Of a stretch of 64,000 nt of DNA, positions 35,778 to 44,786 are shown piece after piece. The stretch is taken from positions 1-64,000 of the forward strand of contig JARLHC010000008.1 in NCBI GenBank assembly GCA_031292455.1, given 5' to 3'. This DNA comes from Ignavibacteriaceae bacterium (GTDB lineage Bacteria > Bacteroidota > Ignavibacteria > Ignavibacteriales > Ignavibacteriaceae). Positions within the stretch are counted from its first letter, which is position 1, and each line of letters begins with the position of its first letter. The position numbers were made by a program, and so were the translations under genes. A model generated the notes under the pieces. That model was not told where the DNA came from. It did not search any database and saw only the letters and a list, made by a program, of their open reading frames with translations.

Positions 35778-38700
35778 ATGAAAAAAACAAGTACATTCTT
35801 TGTAGTGCTATTTCTAATATTTTCATTTTTTAATTCTTCTAATGCTACCGGTCTTTTAACCGAGGATTTTAATTACACAGCAGGTGCGGTTCTTACCACT
35901 GCTACAACAAACTGGACTGCCCACAGCGGAACCGGTGGAATTTATGTCTCATCCACGGGATTAAGTTACCCCGGATTAACCGGTTCTGGCGTTGGCAACG
36001 CAGTTACTGTTAACGGTTTAACAACAGAAGATGATAACAGATTATTATCTTCCCCAGTTACCACAGGAAGTGTATACGCTTCTGCTATGGTAAATGTTAC
36101 TTCTGTAACCTCTACAGCCGGGGATTATTTCTTTCATTTTGGCACAGGCACATCTACTTTCTTAGGGAAAGTAATGGTAAGGAAAAATGCTACATCAGGA
36201 TTCGATTTCGGAGTAGCAAAAGTAGCGAATGCCACAGGTGTTGCTGTATGGACACCATCAGGTAGCCCTTATACTCTCGGAACAACATATCTTGTTGTTG
36301 TTAAGTATATGTATGTAGCAGGCACAACAAATGATTCATGCTTTTTATATGTGAATCCAACTCCCGGAGGTTCTGAACCGGTTCCAACGCTAAAAACAAC
36401 AGATGGCAACACTGGTACTGATGCTACTACTATAACAGCGATCTATTTACGCCAAAGCAGTTCGGCTCTGATGCCGGTCGCACTTGTTGACGGAATCAAG
36501 GCAGGCACAACATGGGCTGATGTTACACCTACCTCCGGAGGTGTTGCTTCTTTCACACCAACGTCAACAATGACGGCATTCTCGCAAACTTCTGCAACTC
36601 CTTCTGCTGAACAGACATATTCAATAATAGGCAGTAATCTTACTAATAACGTAACTGTAACTCCGCCAACAGGATATGAAATATCAAAAACAACCGGTTC
36701 CGGATTTGTTAACAGTACGGGGAACCTATTATTTACTCCGTCAGATCTAACCTCCAGTAAAACAATTTATGTCAGATTAAATGCATCAGGAGCAGGTACT
36801 TATACAGGAACTATATCACATTCAAGTAATGATTTTTCAACTGTTACAGTCCCGGTAACCGGCACGTATACAGTAGATAATGGACGTGCATTAACACTGA
36901 CAGCATTGATAGAAGCCCTATATGTAGCTGGTGGTACATTAATGACCAAAACTCCTACGGTAGCTGTGGAACTACATAATGCTACTTCTCCCTATGCCCT
37001 GGTTGAATCACAAACAGGAACATTAAGTACTGCAGGAGTTGGAACATTTCATTTTATGTCTGCTGTAAATGGAACAAATTATTATATCGTAGTAAAAAGC
37101 ATAAACTCAGTAGAAACCTGGAGTGCAGCACCGCATAATTTTACTTCAAATGCATTAAGTTATGATTTCACAACAGGTCTTAGCCAGGCATATTCAGACG
37201 GAAGCAATCCTTCAATGGCACTGCATGGAAGCAAATACTGCATCTACAGCGGCGATCTTAATCAGGATGGTTTTGTCAGCGGAGATGATATGACAGGTGT
37301 AGACAATGACAACACCAGTTTTGATTATCATGAAGTTAATGACTTAAATGGAGATGGTTTTATTTCCGGTGATGATATGACATTTATTGACAATAATAAT
37401 GCCCTTTTCATTGCAAAACTGGTACCTACTGTATCTGTACCAGTACTGAATGCTTCTACAGCTTCTCTTACAGGGTTCTCATATACAGCCGGTTCGGGTC
37501 CATCTTCTTCACAGTCATACAATCTAAGCGGCTCTAATCTCACGGGTGCGCCGGGAAACATTACAGTAACCGGATCTACCGATTACGAAGTATCAAATAA
37601 TAATTCATTTTGGGGAAGCTCAACTACGATATCTTTCTCAAGCGCTACCTTAAGCAGCACTCCGGTTTATGTAAGATTAAAATCAGGGTTGTCTGCAGGA
37701 AGCTATAACTCTGAGAACATTACAAATGCTGGCGGCGGTGCCACAACGATTAATGTTTCAAGCAGTGGTACCGTAATTGCTGCTCCGGCAGCATTGGTTG
37801 CAACACCTACTTCGCTTTCCAGTTTTACATATAATGTAGGTTCGGGACCATCTTCTTCCCAGTCCTACAATCTAAGCGGCTCTAATCTCACGGGTGCACC
37901 TGGAAGCATTACAGTAACCGGATCTACCGATTATGAAGTTTCCAATAATAACTCAACCTGGGGAAGTTCTACTACCATTTCTTATTCAAGCGCTACCTTA
38001 AGCAGCACTCCGGTTTACGTAAGATTAAAATCAGGGTTATCTGCAGGAAGCTATAACTCTGAGAATATTACAAATGCCGGCGGCGGTGCCACAACTATAA
38101 ACGTATCTTGCAATGGTACTGTAAATGTTGTAGTAAGTAATGTAAACCTTACAATGGGAAATCCCAGCGGTGCAACCACTGATATAAACAATCCTCATAA
38201 TTATTTATTGGTTCACCCTCAGTTTTGTGCTGCATATGACAAGGATTTAGGAACTCCTATCTGGACAAGCTGGCAACTTAATTCCACATGGTGCAACGGA
38301 CCAGCAGTAAGACAAGATAATTTCATTCCCGATGGTTTAGTACCAAAAGCGTGGAATTCTATTGGGGGAACTGCTTATTCAGGTTCCAATTTCTCACGAG
38401 GCCATATGTGCCCATCTGCTGACCGATTAGTTACGCAAGATGATAACGATTCTGTTTTCTACATGACTAATATGGATCCACAGAACCAGGATAATAATGC
38501 CGGCGCCTGGGAGGGTCTTGAAACATATGAGCGTACGTTAGCCAATGCAGGTAATGTACTATATATAATAAGCGGCAGATATGGATCAGGAGGAAAAGTA
38601 CCAACACAATACAGTGATACTACTACTTATTATACAGTAGATGGCGGGAAAGTGAACGTTCCTGCTAAATTATGGAAAGTAATACTTGTTCTTCCCGCAG

Positions 38701-38915
38701 GCACAAATGATGTATCGCGTGTTACTACAAGTACAAGAACCATAGCTATTCTTATTGATAATAACAGCGTTGCCAATACTGCAAGTCTCTGGGGTAACTA
38801 TAGGGTAAGTGTTGCTTCTATTGAGGCACTAACCGGATTTAATTTCTGGTCAAATGTTTCTCCATCAATACTATCTGTAATTAAAGCCGGTGTGGACACC
38901 GGAGCTACTAATTAG
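35778..38915 (+). CDS. Large secreted modular nuclease: N-terminal module, dockerin-like EF-hands, two Ig-like repeats, NUC domain
   Basis: 1045 residues from the ATG at 35778, chosen over one at 35754 because it starts a clean signal peptide (MKKTSTFFVVLFLIFSFFNS). In order: the TGLLTEDFNYTAG module (about 24-260), an Ig-like domain (SIIGSNLTNNVTVTPPTGYE), a module ending in two EF-hand-like loops DLNQDGFVSGDDM and DLNGDGFISGDDM (about 495-545), two near-identical 116-residue Ig-like repeats (about 570-785), and a NUC endonuclease with FSRGHMCPSADR (catalytic His about 876), TNMDPQNQ and WEGLE. It would cut extracellular DNA/RNA. It shares its first and dockerin modules with the 1-3155 protein and its NUC domain with 30442-32445. 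No T9SS tail is visible. It is very rich in Ser and Thr. Confidence 0.88.
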   Translation: MKKTSTFFVVLFLIFSFFNSSNATGLLTEDFNYTAGAVLTTATTNWTAHSGTGGIYVSSTGLSYPGLTGSGVGNAVTVNGLTTEDDNRLLSSPVTTGSVYASAMVNVTSVTSTAGDYFFHFGTGTSTFLGKVMVRKNATSGFDFGVAKVANATGVAVWTPSGSPYTLGTTYLVVVKYMYVAGTTNDSCFLYVNPTPGGSEPVPTLKTTDGNTGTDATTITAIYLRQSSSALMPVALVDGIKAGTTWADVTPTSGGVASFTPTSTMTAFSQTSATPSAEQTYSIIGSNLTNNVTVTPPTGYEISKTTGSGFVNSTGNLLFTPSDLTSSKTIYVRLNASGAGTYTGTISHSSNDFSTVTVPVTGTYTVDNGRALTLTALIEALYVAGGTLMTKTPTVAVELHNATSPYALVESQTGTLSTAGVGTFHFMSAVNGTNYYIVVKSINSVETWSAAPHNFTSNALSYDFTTGLSQAYSDGSNPSMALHGSKYCIYSGDLNQDGFVSGDDMTGVDNDNTSFDYHEVNDLNGDGFISGDDMTFIDNNNALFIAKLVPTVSVPVLNASTASLTGFSYTAGSGPSSSQSYNLSGSNLTGAPGNITVTGSTDYEVSNNNSFWGSSTTISFSSATLSSTPVYVRLKSGLSAGSYNSENITNAGGGATTINVSSSGTVIAAPAALVATPTSLSSFTYNVGSGPSSSQSYNLSGSNLTGAPGSITVTGSTDYEVSNNNSTWGSSTTISYSSATLSSTPVYVRLKSGLSAGSYNSENITNAGGGATTINVSCNGTVNVVVSNVNLTMGNPSGATTDINNPHNYLLVHPQFCAAYDKDLGTPIWTSWQLNSTWCNGPAVRQDNFIPDGLVPKAWNSIGGTAYSGSNFSRGHMCPSADRLVTQDDNDSVFYMTNMDPQNQDNNAGAWEGLETYERTLANAGNVLYIISGRYGSGGKVPTQYSDTTTYYTVDGGKVNVPAKLWKVILVLPAGTNDVSRVTTSTRTIAILIDNNSVANTASLWGNYRVSVASIEALTGFNFWSNVSPSILSVIKAGVDTGATN
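37491..38120 (+). repeat. Tandem in-gene duplication, 348-nt period
   Basis: Two copies (37491-37770 and 37839-38120) encode the same Ig-like unit, GSGPSSSQSYNLSGSNLTGA through GGGATTINVS. They agree over most of their length at the DNA level with mostly silent differences, so the duplication is recent or maintained by gene conversion. Confidence 0.85.
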
Positions 38916-38933
38916 ATCCAATTACTTATGAGT

Positions 38934-38970
38934 AAAAAGCATGTTTCTTAATTGAAGCATGCTTTTTTTT
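38934..38970 (+). terminator. Intrinsic terminator after large nuclease gene
   Basis: AAAAAGCATG pairs with CATGCTTTTTTTT across a loop of about 14 nt. The stem is the same as in the terminator after the other nuclease gene (32463-32498); the loops differ. Confidence 0.82.
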
Positions 38971-39015
38971 ATTACATCAGTAAATGTTTACAATCAGATA
39001 AGTCCGTCCGATCGG

Positions 39016-40125
39016 CTATAAATTTTCTTTTGGATGGGTATTCTTAAAACGCAGTTTACAGGTAACCCCATTATCGGTCTCAATTTTAATCTCCCCCATA
39101 AGCTGATCCTCTGAAATGCCCCGGAATAGCTGCATTCCGAGTGTATTTTTATTCAGATAATCATATCCCTCCTGAATACCAATTCCGTTGTCGGCAACTA
39201 TAAGTTCAACTATTTCTTCATCAAGCTTTTTAAGGGTCACTTTAATAATCCCCTTTCTGTCACCGGGGAAAGCATATTTAAGAGAGTTGGAAATAAGTTC
39301 ATTTATAATAAGTCCGCAGGGTACGGCAGTATCTAATTCTACATCTATACTATCGAGATCAAGGGCAACAGATATTTTATCAGAGTCAATTGTATGGCTG
39401 TCAACAATAAGTATTACCAGATCCGATACATAATCTTTCAGGTCCACAATTGATAAGTTCTTGGATTGATACAACTTCTGATGGACAAGGGAAATAGTCT
39501 GAATCCTGTCTTTCATATCCTGCAGGATACCTTGCATAACCTCATCTTTAGTACCGGAAGCTTTAATGCCAAGCAGGGAGCTAATAACCTGCATATTGTT
39601 TTTAGTACGGTGATAAACTTCCCGGATAAGTACTTCCTTCTCCTTTAGTGAAGCTTTGATAGTCTCTTCAGCTTGTTTTCTTGCAGTTATATCTGCTCTT
39701 ATTGCAACATACTGATAGGGTTTATGGTTTTCATCGAGGAATGGAACAATAGTAGTATCAACCCAATATATTGTTCCATCTTTTGCTTTGTTCCTAAGTT
39801 CACCTCTCCAGATTTTACCATTAGCAATAGTGACCCAAAGATTTTTTATATACTCTTTGGGATGGTATCCGGAATTAATAATGCGGTGATCCTGCCCTAA
39901 TAACTCTTCAGCACTGTATTTTGAAATTCTGCAGAAATTATTATTGACATGTTTAATAATCCCCTTCTGATCTGTAATAGCAACAATACAGGATTCATCA
40001 AGAGCATATTTATAATCTGAAATTTCCTTTAAATTCCTATGTATCTCCCTGATATTGGGATCTTTGTCGGGATCAGGATTGTACATCTTATTGTAAACAT
40101 CTTTATTACCAAGGTTATCATGCAT
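39016..40125 (-). CDS. Cytoplasmic PAS-domain sensor histidine kinase, HisKA_2 type
   Basis: 369 residues, no membrane segment. A PAS domain (about 45-160) has [19 protein letters not shown] and [17 protein letters not shown], followed by a PAC motif [15 protein letters not shown]. The dimerisation/phosphoacceptor region [17 protein letters not shown] marks the HisKA_2 (HWE-like) class with the acceptor His in YHRTKNN. The HATPase has [16 protein letters not shown] (N box) and VADNGIGI (G1). No response regulator gene is adjacent, so it is an orphan kinase here. It diverges from the porin-mod operon, but a regulatory link to it is only positional. The signal is unknown; FAD or haem binding by the PAS cannot be judged. 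Confidence 0.88.
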   Translation of the reverse strand: MHDNLGNKDVYNKMYNPDPDKDPNIREIHRNLKEISDYKYALDESCIVAITDQKGIIKHVNNNFCRISKYSAEELLGQDHRIINSGYHPKEYIKNLWVTIANGKIWRGELRNKAKDGTIYWVDTTIVPFLDENHKPYQYVAIRADITARKQAEETIKASLKEKEVLIREVYHRTKNNMQVISSLLGIKASGTKDEVMQGILQDMKDRIQTISLVHQKLYQSKNLSIVDLKDYVSDLVILIVDSHTIDSDKISVALDLDSIDVELDTAVPCGLIINELISNSLKYAFPGDRKGIIKVTLKKLDEEIVELIVADNGIGIQEGYDYLNKNTLGMQLFRGISEDQLMGEIKIETDNGVTCKLRFKNTHPKENL

Positions 40126-40280
40126 ATCGTTTCTAATATTGTTAATAATAAAATAACTTTAACTGTAGAAGCCATAAAAAGATGAATATTTAATATATAT
40201 TCGAATAAATCATATATTTATCCTATTTTTATTTTCTTCTTTAAGATATAAATAATATATTAAAAACATAAGGCAGAACA

Positions 40281-41537
40281 ATGAGTAAATGGATTCTTTT
40301 CTTTTCCTGTGTAATGCTTATTACACCTTTAATCGCTCAGGAAAAAACCGTATGGAATTTAGACGCACAGTTACAACTCCGCAGTGAACTTGACGGAAGA
40401 GATTTTTCTGACAAGACATATCCCCTGACATTTGCCACGATGAGAACCAGGATAGGATTGAAAGGTAAGGTTTCGGATAAGGTTAATTTCTATGCACAGG
40501 CCCAGGATTCAAGAGTATTCGGTGAAGAACCCACAGTTTCATCAAATACTAAAAACCTCGATTTGCACCAGGGTTATATAAAACTAGTTGAGCCTTTTCA
40601 GTTTCCGTTTACATTACAAGCAGGGAGATTTGAAATGGTTTATGGTACCGAACGATTTTTCGGTTCTAATGACTGGTCGTATATCGGAAGAAGTTTTGAT
40701 GGAGTAAAATTCTCATTCGGTAATGAAACAAGATTTGATATATTCGCACTTTCAACTTATGAGGGGACTGCTAATGTAACGACAGCTTCCGTATCATCTT
40801 ATAGTTATCCTGAACATAATGATACAAGTTCAAGCATATACGGCTTCTGGCTGAAAAGTAAATTTGACAGTGACAACCTATTTGATTTATTTACTTTTTA
40901 TGATATCAACAGAAAGCAGACTAACGGGAAGAGCGATGATAACAAAACTACTACCATAGGTTTTAATCACAAAGGAGAATACGGATCATTCTCTACTTTA
41001 ACAGAAGGTGCATATGAGGCCGGAAGCAGAAGTGGAGTTTATTTATCTGCATATTTAATATCATTACAGGGTTTTGTAGAATTTGATGCATTTAAGGCAG
41101 GGTTAGGAGCAGATGTTCTTTCCGGAACCAATCCCAAGAAAAAGGACCGGATAACCTCCTTTTATAATTCTTATGGGACATTGCACCAGTTTTACGGTTA
41201 TATGGATTATTTTTTCAAAAGCCCTTCAAGTAATTATAATCTTGGCCTTAATGATTATTATTTCACTTTCAATTTTAGGCCCAAGAATAATAATTTTTCA
41301 TTTGGCATTAACTATCATCAATTTAAATCCAATGCCACCAGTCTCGGGGGCAGTTCAGACTTAGGTGGAGAATTTGATATTACTGCATCATACGAACTTA
41401 TTAAAAGAACAGCAATCACCTGGGGCGGGAGTGTTTTTATGCCAGGCACACTTATGAAACAATATTTTTGGACATCAAAAGATCCGAGATATGATACGTC
41501 ATTCTGGTCGTACATAATGATTACGGCTAATTTATAA
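40281..41537 (+). CDS. Outer-membrane porin-like protein (alginate-export type barrel)
   Basis: 418 residues. The signal peptide is MSKWILFFSCVMLITPLIAQ. The mature protein is a run of amphipathic beta-strands with FATMRTRIGLKGKVSDKVNFY and LHQGYIKLVEPF, then LQAGRFEMVYGTERFFGSNDW, the pattern of alginate-export-like porins (often 16-18 strands), ending in an aromatic-rich C-terminal strand (FWSYIMITANL). The ATG has AAGGCAG upstream. Only 27 nt separate it from modB, so it is probably co-transcribed with the molybdate transporter and may let the oxyanion cross the outer membrane. The barrel is well supported; the substrate is inferred from position. Confidence 0.75.
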   Translation: MSKWILFFSCVMLITPLIAQEKTVWNLDAQLQLRSELDGRDFSDKTYPLTFATMRTRIGLKGKVSDKVNFYAQAQDSRVFGEEPTVSSNTKNLDLHQGYIKLVEPFQFPFTLQAGRFEMVYGTERFFGSNDWSYIGRSFDGVKFSFGNETRFDIFALSTYEGTANVTTASVSSYSYPEHNDTSSSIYGFWLKSKFDSDNLFDLFTFYDINRKQTNGKSDDNKTTTIGFNHKGEYGSFSTLTEGAYEAGSRSGVYLSAYLISLQGFVEFDAFKAGLGADVLSGTNPKKKDRITSFYNSYGTLHQFYGYMDYFFKSPSSNYNLGLNDYYFTFNFRPKNNNFSFGINYHQFKSNATSLGGSSDLGGEFDITASYELIKRTAITWGGSVFMPGTLMKQYFWTSKDPRYDTSFWSYIMITANL

Positions 41538-41564
41538 ATATAGGGAGAATAGCCAAAGAAGAAT

Positions 41565-42245
41565 ATGGATGAACTGTTTTTCCAGACATTCGGGATCTCA
41601 ATAAAGCTTGCTTTATTAACAACAATAATCTTATTTGTTATTGGTGTTCCGGCAGCATATTTCCTGACATATTCGAAATTCCGGTTAAAGGAAGTGTTAC
41701 AGGCGCTTATAAGTATGCCTCTTGTACTGCCACCATCAGTTCTCGGTTTTTATCTTCTGATAGCATTCAGCCCCAATTACTGGTTTGGTGATTTTCTGAA
41801 CCATTATTTTGATATACGTCTTGCATTTACATTTACCGGAATACTTGTAGGGTCGCTCATTTATAATCTGCCGTTTATGGTTAATTCATTACAGGCAGGG
41901 TTTACCAACCTTCCTCAATCTCTGAAGGATGCTTCGTACACATTAGGTAAATCCAGATTTACAACATTAACTAAAATACTTATGCCAAATATCAAACCGG
42001 CCATCCTTACCGGTATATGTCTTACATTTGCGCATACAATAGGAGAATTCGGAGTAATCCTGATGATTGGAGGGAATATACCAGGGAAGACGAGGGTTGC
42101 ATCTCTGGCTGTTTATGATGAGGTACAGTCATTAAATTTTGCCATGGCACACAAATATTCGCTCTTCTTATTTTTATTCAGTTTTATCATCCTGGTATTT
42201 ATTTACAGTATTAATAAAGAGTTCCTCAGATGGAAAAAACTCTGA
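41565..42245 (+). CDS. modB: Molybdate/tungstate ABC transporter permease
   Basis: 226 residues with five or six membrane segments, normal for ModB. MPLVLPPSVLGFYLLIAFSP and FTFTGILVGSLIYNLPFMVN are typical, and the EAA loop that docks onto the ATPase is present (SLKDASYTLGKSRFTTL). The late signature GEFGVILMIGGNIPGKTRV is diagnostic of the molybdate family. The stop overlaps modC by 16 nt. No periplasmic binding protein (modA) gene lies on either side, so it must be encoded elsewhere or be replaced. Confidence 0.92.
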   Translation: MDELFFQTFGISIKLALLTTIILFVIGVPAAYFLTYSKFRLKEVLQALISMPLVLPPSVLGFYLLIAFSPNYWFGDFLNHYFDIRLAFTFTGILVGSLIYNLPFMVNSLQAGFTNLPQSLKDASYTLGKSRFTTLTKILMPNIKPAILTGICLTFAHTIGEFGVILMIGGNIPGKTRVASLAVYDEVQSLNFAMAHKYSLFLFLFSFIILVFIYSINKEFLRWKKL

Positions 42246-43063
42246 TAGATTTACATTTAATAAAAAATATTCATACGATAGAGGGAAAAAGAAAGCTTAA
42301 TATAAGCCTTCAAATTCCTGAATATGGTTTTATTACATTATTCGGAAAATCAGGAGTTGGAAAGACTACTATGTTAAGAATGATATCAGGATTAACGAAA
42401 CCGGATTCGGGATATATTAAAGTTGATAATGAAATCTGGTTTAGCAATAATGATAAAGTTAACATTAAGACACAGGAAAGGAATATCGGTTTTGTTTTTC
42501 AGGACTATGCCTTATTTCCTAATATGACTGTAGAAGAACATTTATATTATGCCCAGAAGGAACGGAATGTTAAACATGTGAATGAGCTGTTGGAAATCTT
42601 TAGTCTTGAGGGCTTAAAGAAAAGAAAACCGGACACATTATCAGGAGGACAGAAGCAAAGAACAGCTGTTGCCCGCGCTTTGGCAAGGAAGCCACAGATA
42701 TTGCTGCTGGATGAACCTCTTTCCGCTCTTGATGCTGAAACAAGACAAATTCTTCAGCAGGAGATAATGGCAGCACATAAGAGCTTTTTAGCAACTACTA
42801 TTTTGGTAAGTCATGATGTTGACGAAATATCAAGACTGACCGACAGGGTATTTGTTATAGATAATGGAGTGATAATCAAAAGCGGGCCACCGGAACTGAT
42901 ATTCGGAAGCACTGAAGCAGATAAGAATTTATCTGTTAAAGGAAAGGTTATTTCCACAACGGGGAATGAATTAAAGATCAGATTAAATGAAGGGGAGATA
43001 AATAAACTCAGAGCTGAAGATCCTATAAAGATCATCTCAGAAATAAATAGCAAAGAATCCTGA
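42230..43063 (+). CDS. modC: Molybdate/tungstate ABC transporter ATP-binding protein
   Basis: 277 residues. Walker A GKSGVGKT (39-46), Q-loop VFQDYALFPNMTV, signature LSGGQKQRTAVARAL, Walker B LLLDEPLSALD and switch His in VSHDVDEI are all intact. The last 40 residues (GKVISTTGNELKIRLNEG) are a shortened TOBE/Mop-like stretch; full ModC proteins carry about 65 residues more, so oxyanion sensing by a complete Mop domain is probably absent. The 3' end overlaps the convergent gene 43037-43867 by 27 nt. Confidence 0.9.
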   Translation: MEKTLIDLHLIKNIHTIEGKRKLNISLQIPEYGFITLFGKSGVGKTTMLRMISGLTKPDSGYIKVDNEIWFSNNDKVNIKTQERNIGFVFQDYALFPNMTVEEHLYYAQKERNVKHVNELLEIFSLEGLKKRKPDTLSGGQKQRTAVARALARKPQILLLDEPLSALDAETRQILQQEIMAAHKSFLATTILVSHDVDEISRLTDRVFVIDNGVIIKSGPPELIFGSTEADKNLSVKGKVISTTGNELKIRLNEGEINKLRAEDPIKIISEINSKES

Positions 43064-43867
43064 ATATAACCCGATAGATATTTCACCAAACTCACTATTT
43101 TTTGATCCGGGCTTAAAATTATACCTGAAGCGGGAGTATAGAGTGAATGTATCAAATATCCTGAGCCAGCCAATTGAAAGCTCAGGGCTAATACCATTGT
43201 AGCCATTGAGGTTTGTAATTCCATTTACTCCCGGGGATACATATTCAATACCGGGCACTTCAATAATATGTTTATAGCCGATCCGCAGGAAGCTTCTGAC
43301 CGGGGCCTGATAAATAAAAGAATACTCAAGAGAAAAATAGCCTAAGGGGTAAGAAAAGCTTCCTGACCTGATAAATACCAGAGGTATCTCTTTAGTAAGA
43401 CTGAAATAGGGTGTTCCTCCCCAATTTACATAGTCAGGAGAAGGAAGTAAAAACACCGTACCGCCTAATAAGCATAGCAATAAAAAGTTCGAGTCCCCTT
43501 TAATCTCTACCTCCTGAGGAATGTCGATCTCATATATATCACTTGTATATTTTCTATTAAGCGAATCCTCACCCTGGATAACAAAATGAATTTGTTTTGA
43601 TTTAAACTTAAGATCTGAGAGATCTATTGTATCCCTATGATTTACATTTAATTCATTTGAAACGACATATTTGTACTGATTATCAATAATAATATTGGAT
43701 TTTGCAGATATGCTAGTATAAAAGGAAACTATAAGAAGAGGGGGTTTATCAGATGTTACATAATTATCGATCATGTATACTTCAACAGAATCGGAAACAG
43801 GATTATCCTGTGAGTATACTTTTAATGTAAATAACAGACAAAAGAATGATAAGAAGAAAGTTTTCAT
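43037..43867 (-). CDS. Outer-membrane protein of unknown function
   Basis: 276 residues. The signal peptide is MKTFFLSFFCLLFTLKVYSQ. Residues 25-120 form a beta-rich extracytoplasmic part with Ser/Asp-rich strands (TIDLSDLKFKSKQIHFVIQGEDS). A Gly-rich turn follows a hydrophobic stretch (NFLLLCLLGGTVFLLPSPDYVNW), and the final 130 residues are amphipathic beta strands with aromatic ends (GYFSLEYSFIYQAPVRSFLRIG, trimmed here to its core), ending in FFAIYF, a typical barrel-insertion C-terminus. No family name can be given. It is tail-to-tail with modC, overlapping it by 27 nt, and 16 nt downstream of fmt, with which it may be co-transcribed. Confidence 0.6.
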   Translation of the reverse strand: MKTFFLSFFCLLFTLKVYSQDNPVSDSVEVYMIDNYVTSDKPPLLIVSFYTSISAKSNIIIDNQYKYVVSNELNVNHRDTIDLSDLKFKSKQIHFVIQGEDSLNRKYTSDIYEIDIPQEVEIKGDSNFLLLCLLGGTVFLLPSPDYVNWGGTPYFSLTKEIPLVFIRSGSFSYPLGYFSLEYSFIYQAPVRSFLRIGYKHIIEVPGIEYVSPGVNGITNLNGYNGISPELSIGWLRIFDTFTLYSRFRYNFKPGSKNSEFGEISIGLYSGFFAIYF

Positions 43868-43883
43868 TTAATAGTTCCTAATA

Positions 43884-44786
43884 TCATGAGAAATTAAATC
43901 CACGAAGGAATTCGGAAACATGCATCTTCTTTTTTCCTTCCAGCTGGACTTCAATAACATTAAGAGAGCCGGATATGCAGCCAATGGTCAATTCATTTTT
44001 ACCTGCTGATATTTCCCCCGGTGACAATTTACTATCTTTATTAGCCGATGATTGATAGACTTTAATAAGTTTATTCTTATATATGAAATATGCTCCCGGG
44101 TACGGAGATAAACCTCTAACAAGGTTATTTATTTCATCAGCGGTTTTATTCCATCTGATTAGACCCGATTCTTTGGTTATCTTGGGAGCAGGGGAAGCGA
44201 GGAAATCATCCTGATTTAATAATTTGTAATTGCCTGAGTTTATCAGACCGATAGTTTCTGCAACAACATCAGCCCCAAGAATACTTAATTTATCATGAAT
44301 ATCCCCGAAATTATCTTTATCTGATATCTCTATTTTCTTTTGAATAAAGATGTTACCGGTATCCACCTTGTCCTCAAGGGCGAAAGTAGTTACACCAGTT
44401 TCGTGATCCCCGTTTATAATTGCCCATTGAATAGGAGCTGCTCCGCGGTATTTGGGAAGCAAGGAAGCATGCAGATTAAATGACCCATATTTAGGTATTG
44501 AGAATACTTCCCGCGGCAGAATCCGGAAGGCAACGACTACAAACAGATCGGGGGATAATATAGTAAGGGATTTAATAAACTCCTGATCTTTAAGGCGCAC
44601 AGGTTGAAGCAGAGGAATATTGTTTTTTAATGCGAATTCTTTAATGGGGGTATATGATATTTTCTGCCCTCTCCCCCTTTCTTTATCAGGAGCGGTTACA
44701 ACAGCAACCAGTTTATGTTCTGAGTTAAAAATCCTTTGAAGGGAGGGAACAGCAAAATCGGGAGTCCCCATAAATATAATATTCAT
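43884..44786 (-). CDS. fmt: Methionyl-tRNA formyltransferase
   Basis: 300 residues. It formylates initiator Met-tRNA using 10-formyl-tetrahydrofolate. MNIIFMGTPDFAVPSL opens the Rossmann domain, FNLHASLLPKYRGAAPIQWA carries the catalytic Asn/His/Asp region with the SLLPKYRG folate-binding loop, and the C-terminal OB-fold begins around GLIRWNKTADEINNLVRGL. It shares one base with the stop of def, the usual def-fmt pairing for formylation and deformylation of nascent proteins. Confidence 0.95.
   Translation of the reverse strand: MNIIFMGTPDFAVPSLQRIFNSEHKLVAVVTAPDKERGRGQKISYTPIKEFALKNNIPLLQPVRLKDQEFIKSLTILSPDLFVVVAFRILPREVFSIPKYGSFNLHASLLPKYRGAAPIQWAIINGDHETGVTTFALEDKVDTGNIFIQKKIEISDKDNFGDIHDKLSILGADVVAETIGLINSGNYKLLNQDDFLASPAPKITKESGLIRWNKTADEINNLVRGLSPYPGAYFIYKNKLIKVYQSSANKDSKLSPGEISAGKNELTIGCISGSLNVIEVQLEGKKKMHVSEFLRGFNFS

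Noticed and set aside
40126-40280. Molybdenum-cofactor riboswitch before the porin-mod operon
   Set aside because: The 155-nt gap is AT-rich and lacks the GC-rich helices expected of that aptamer.
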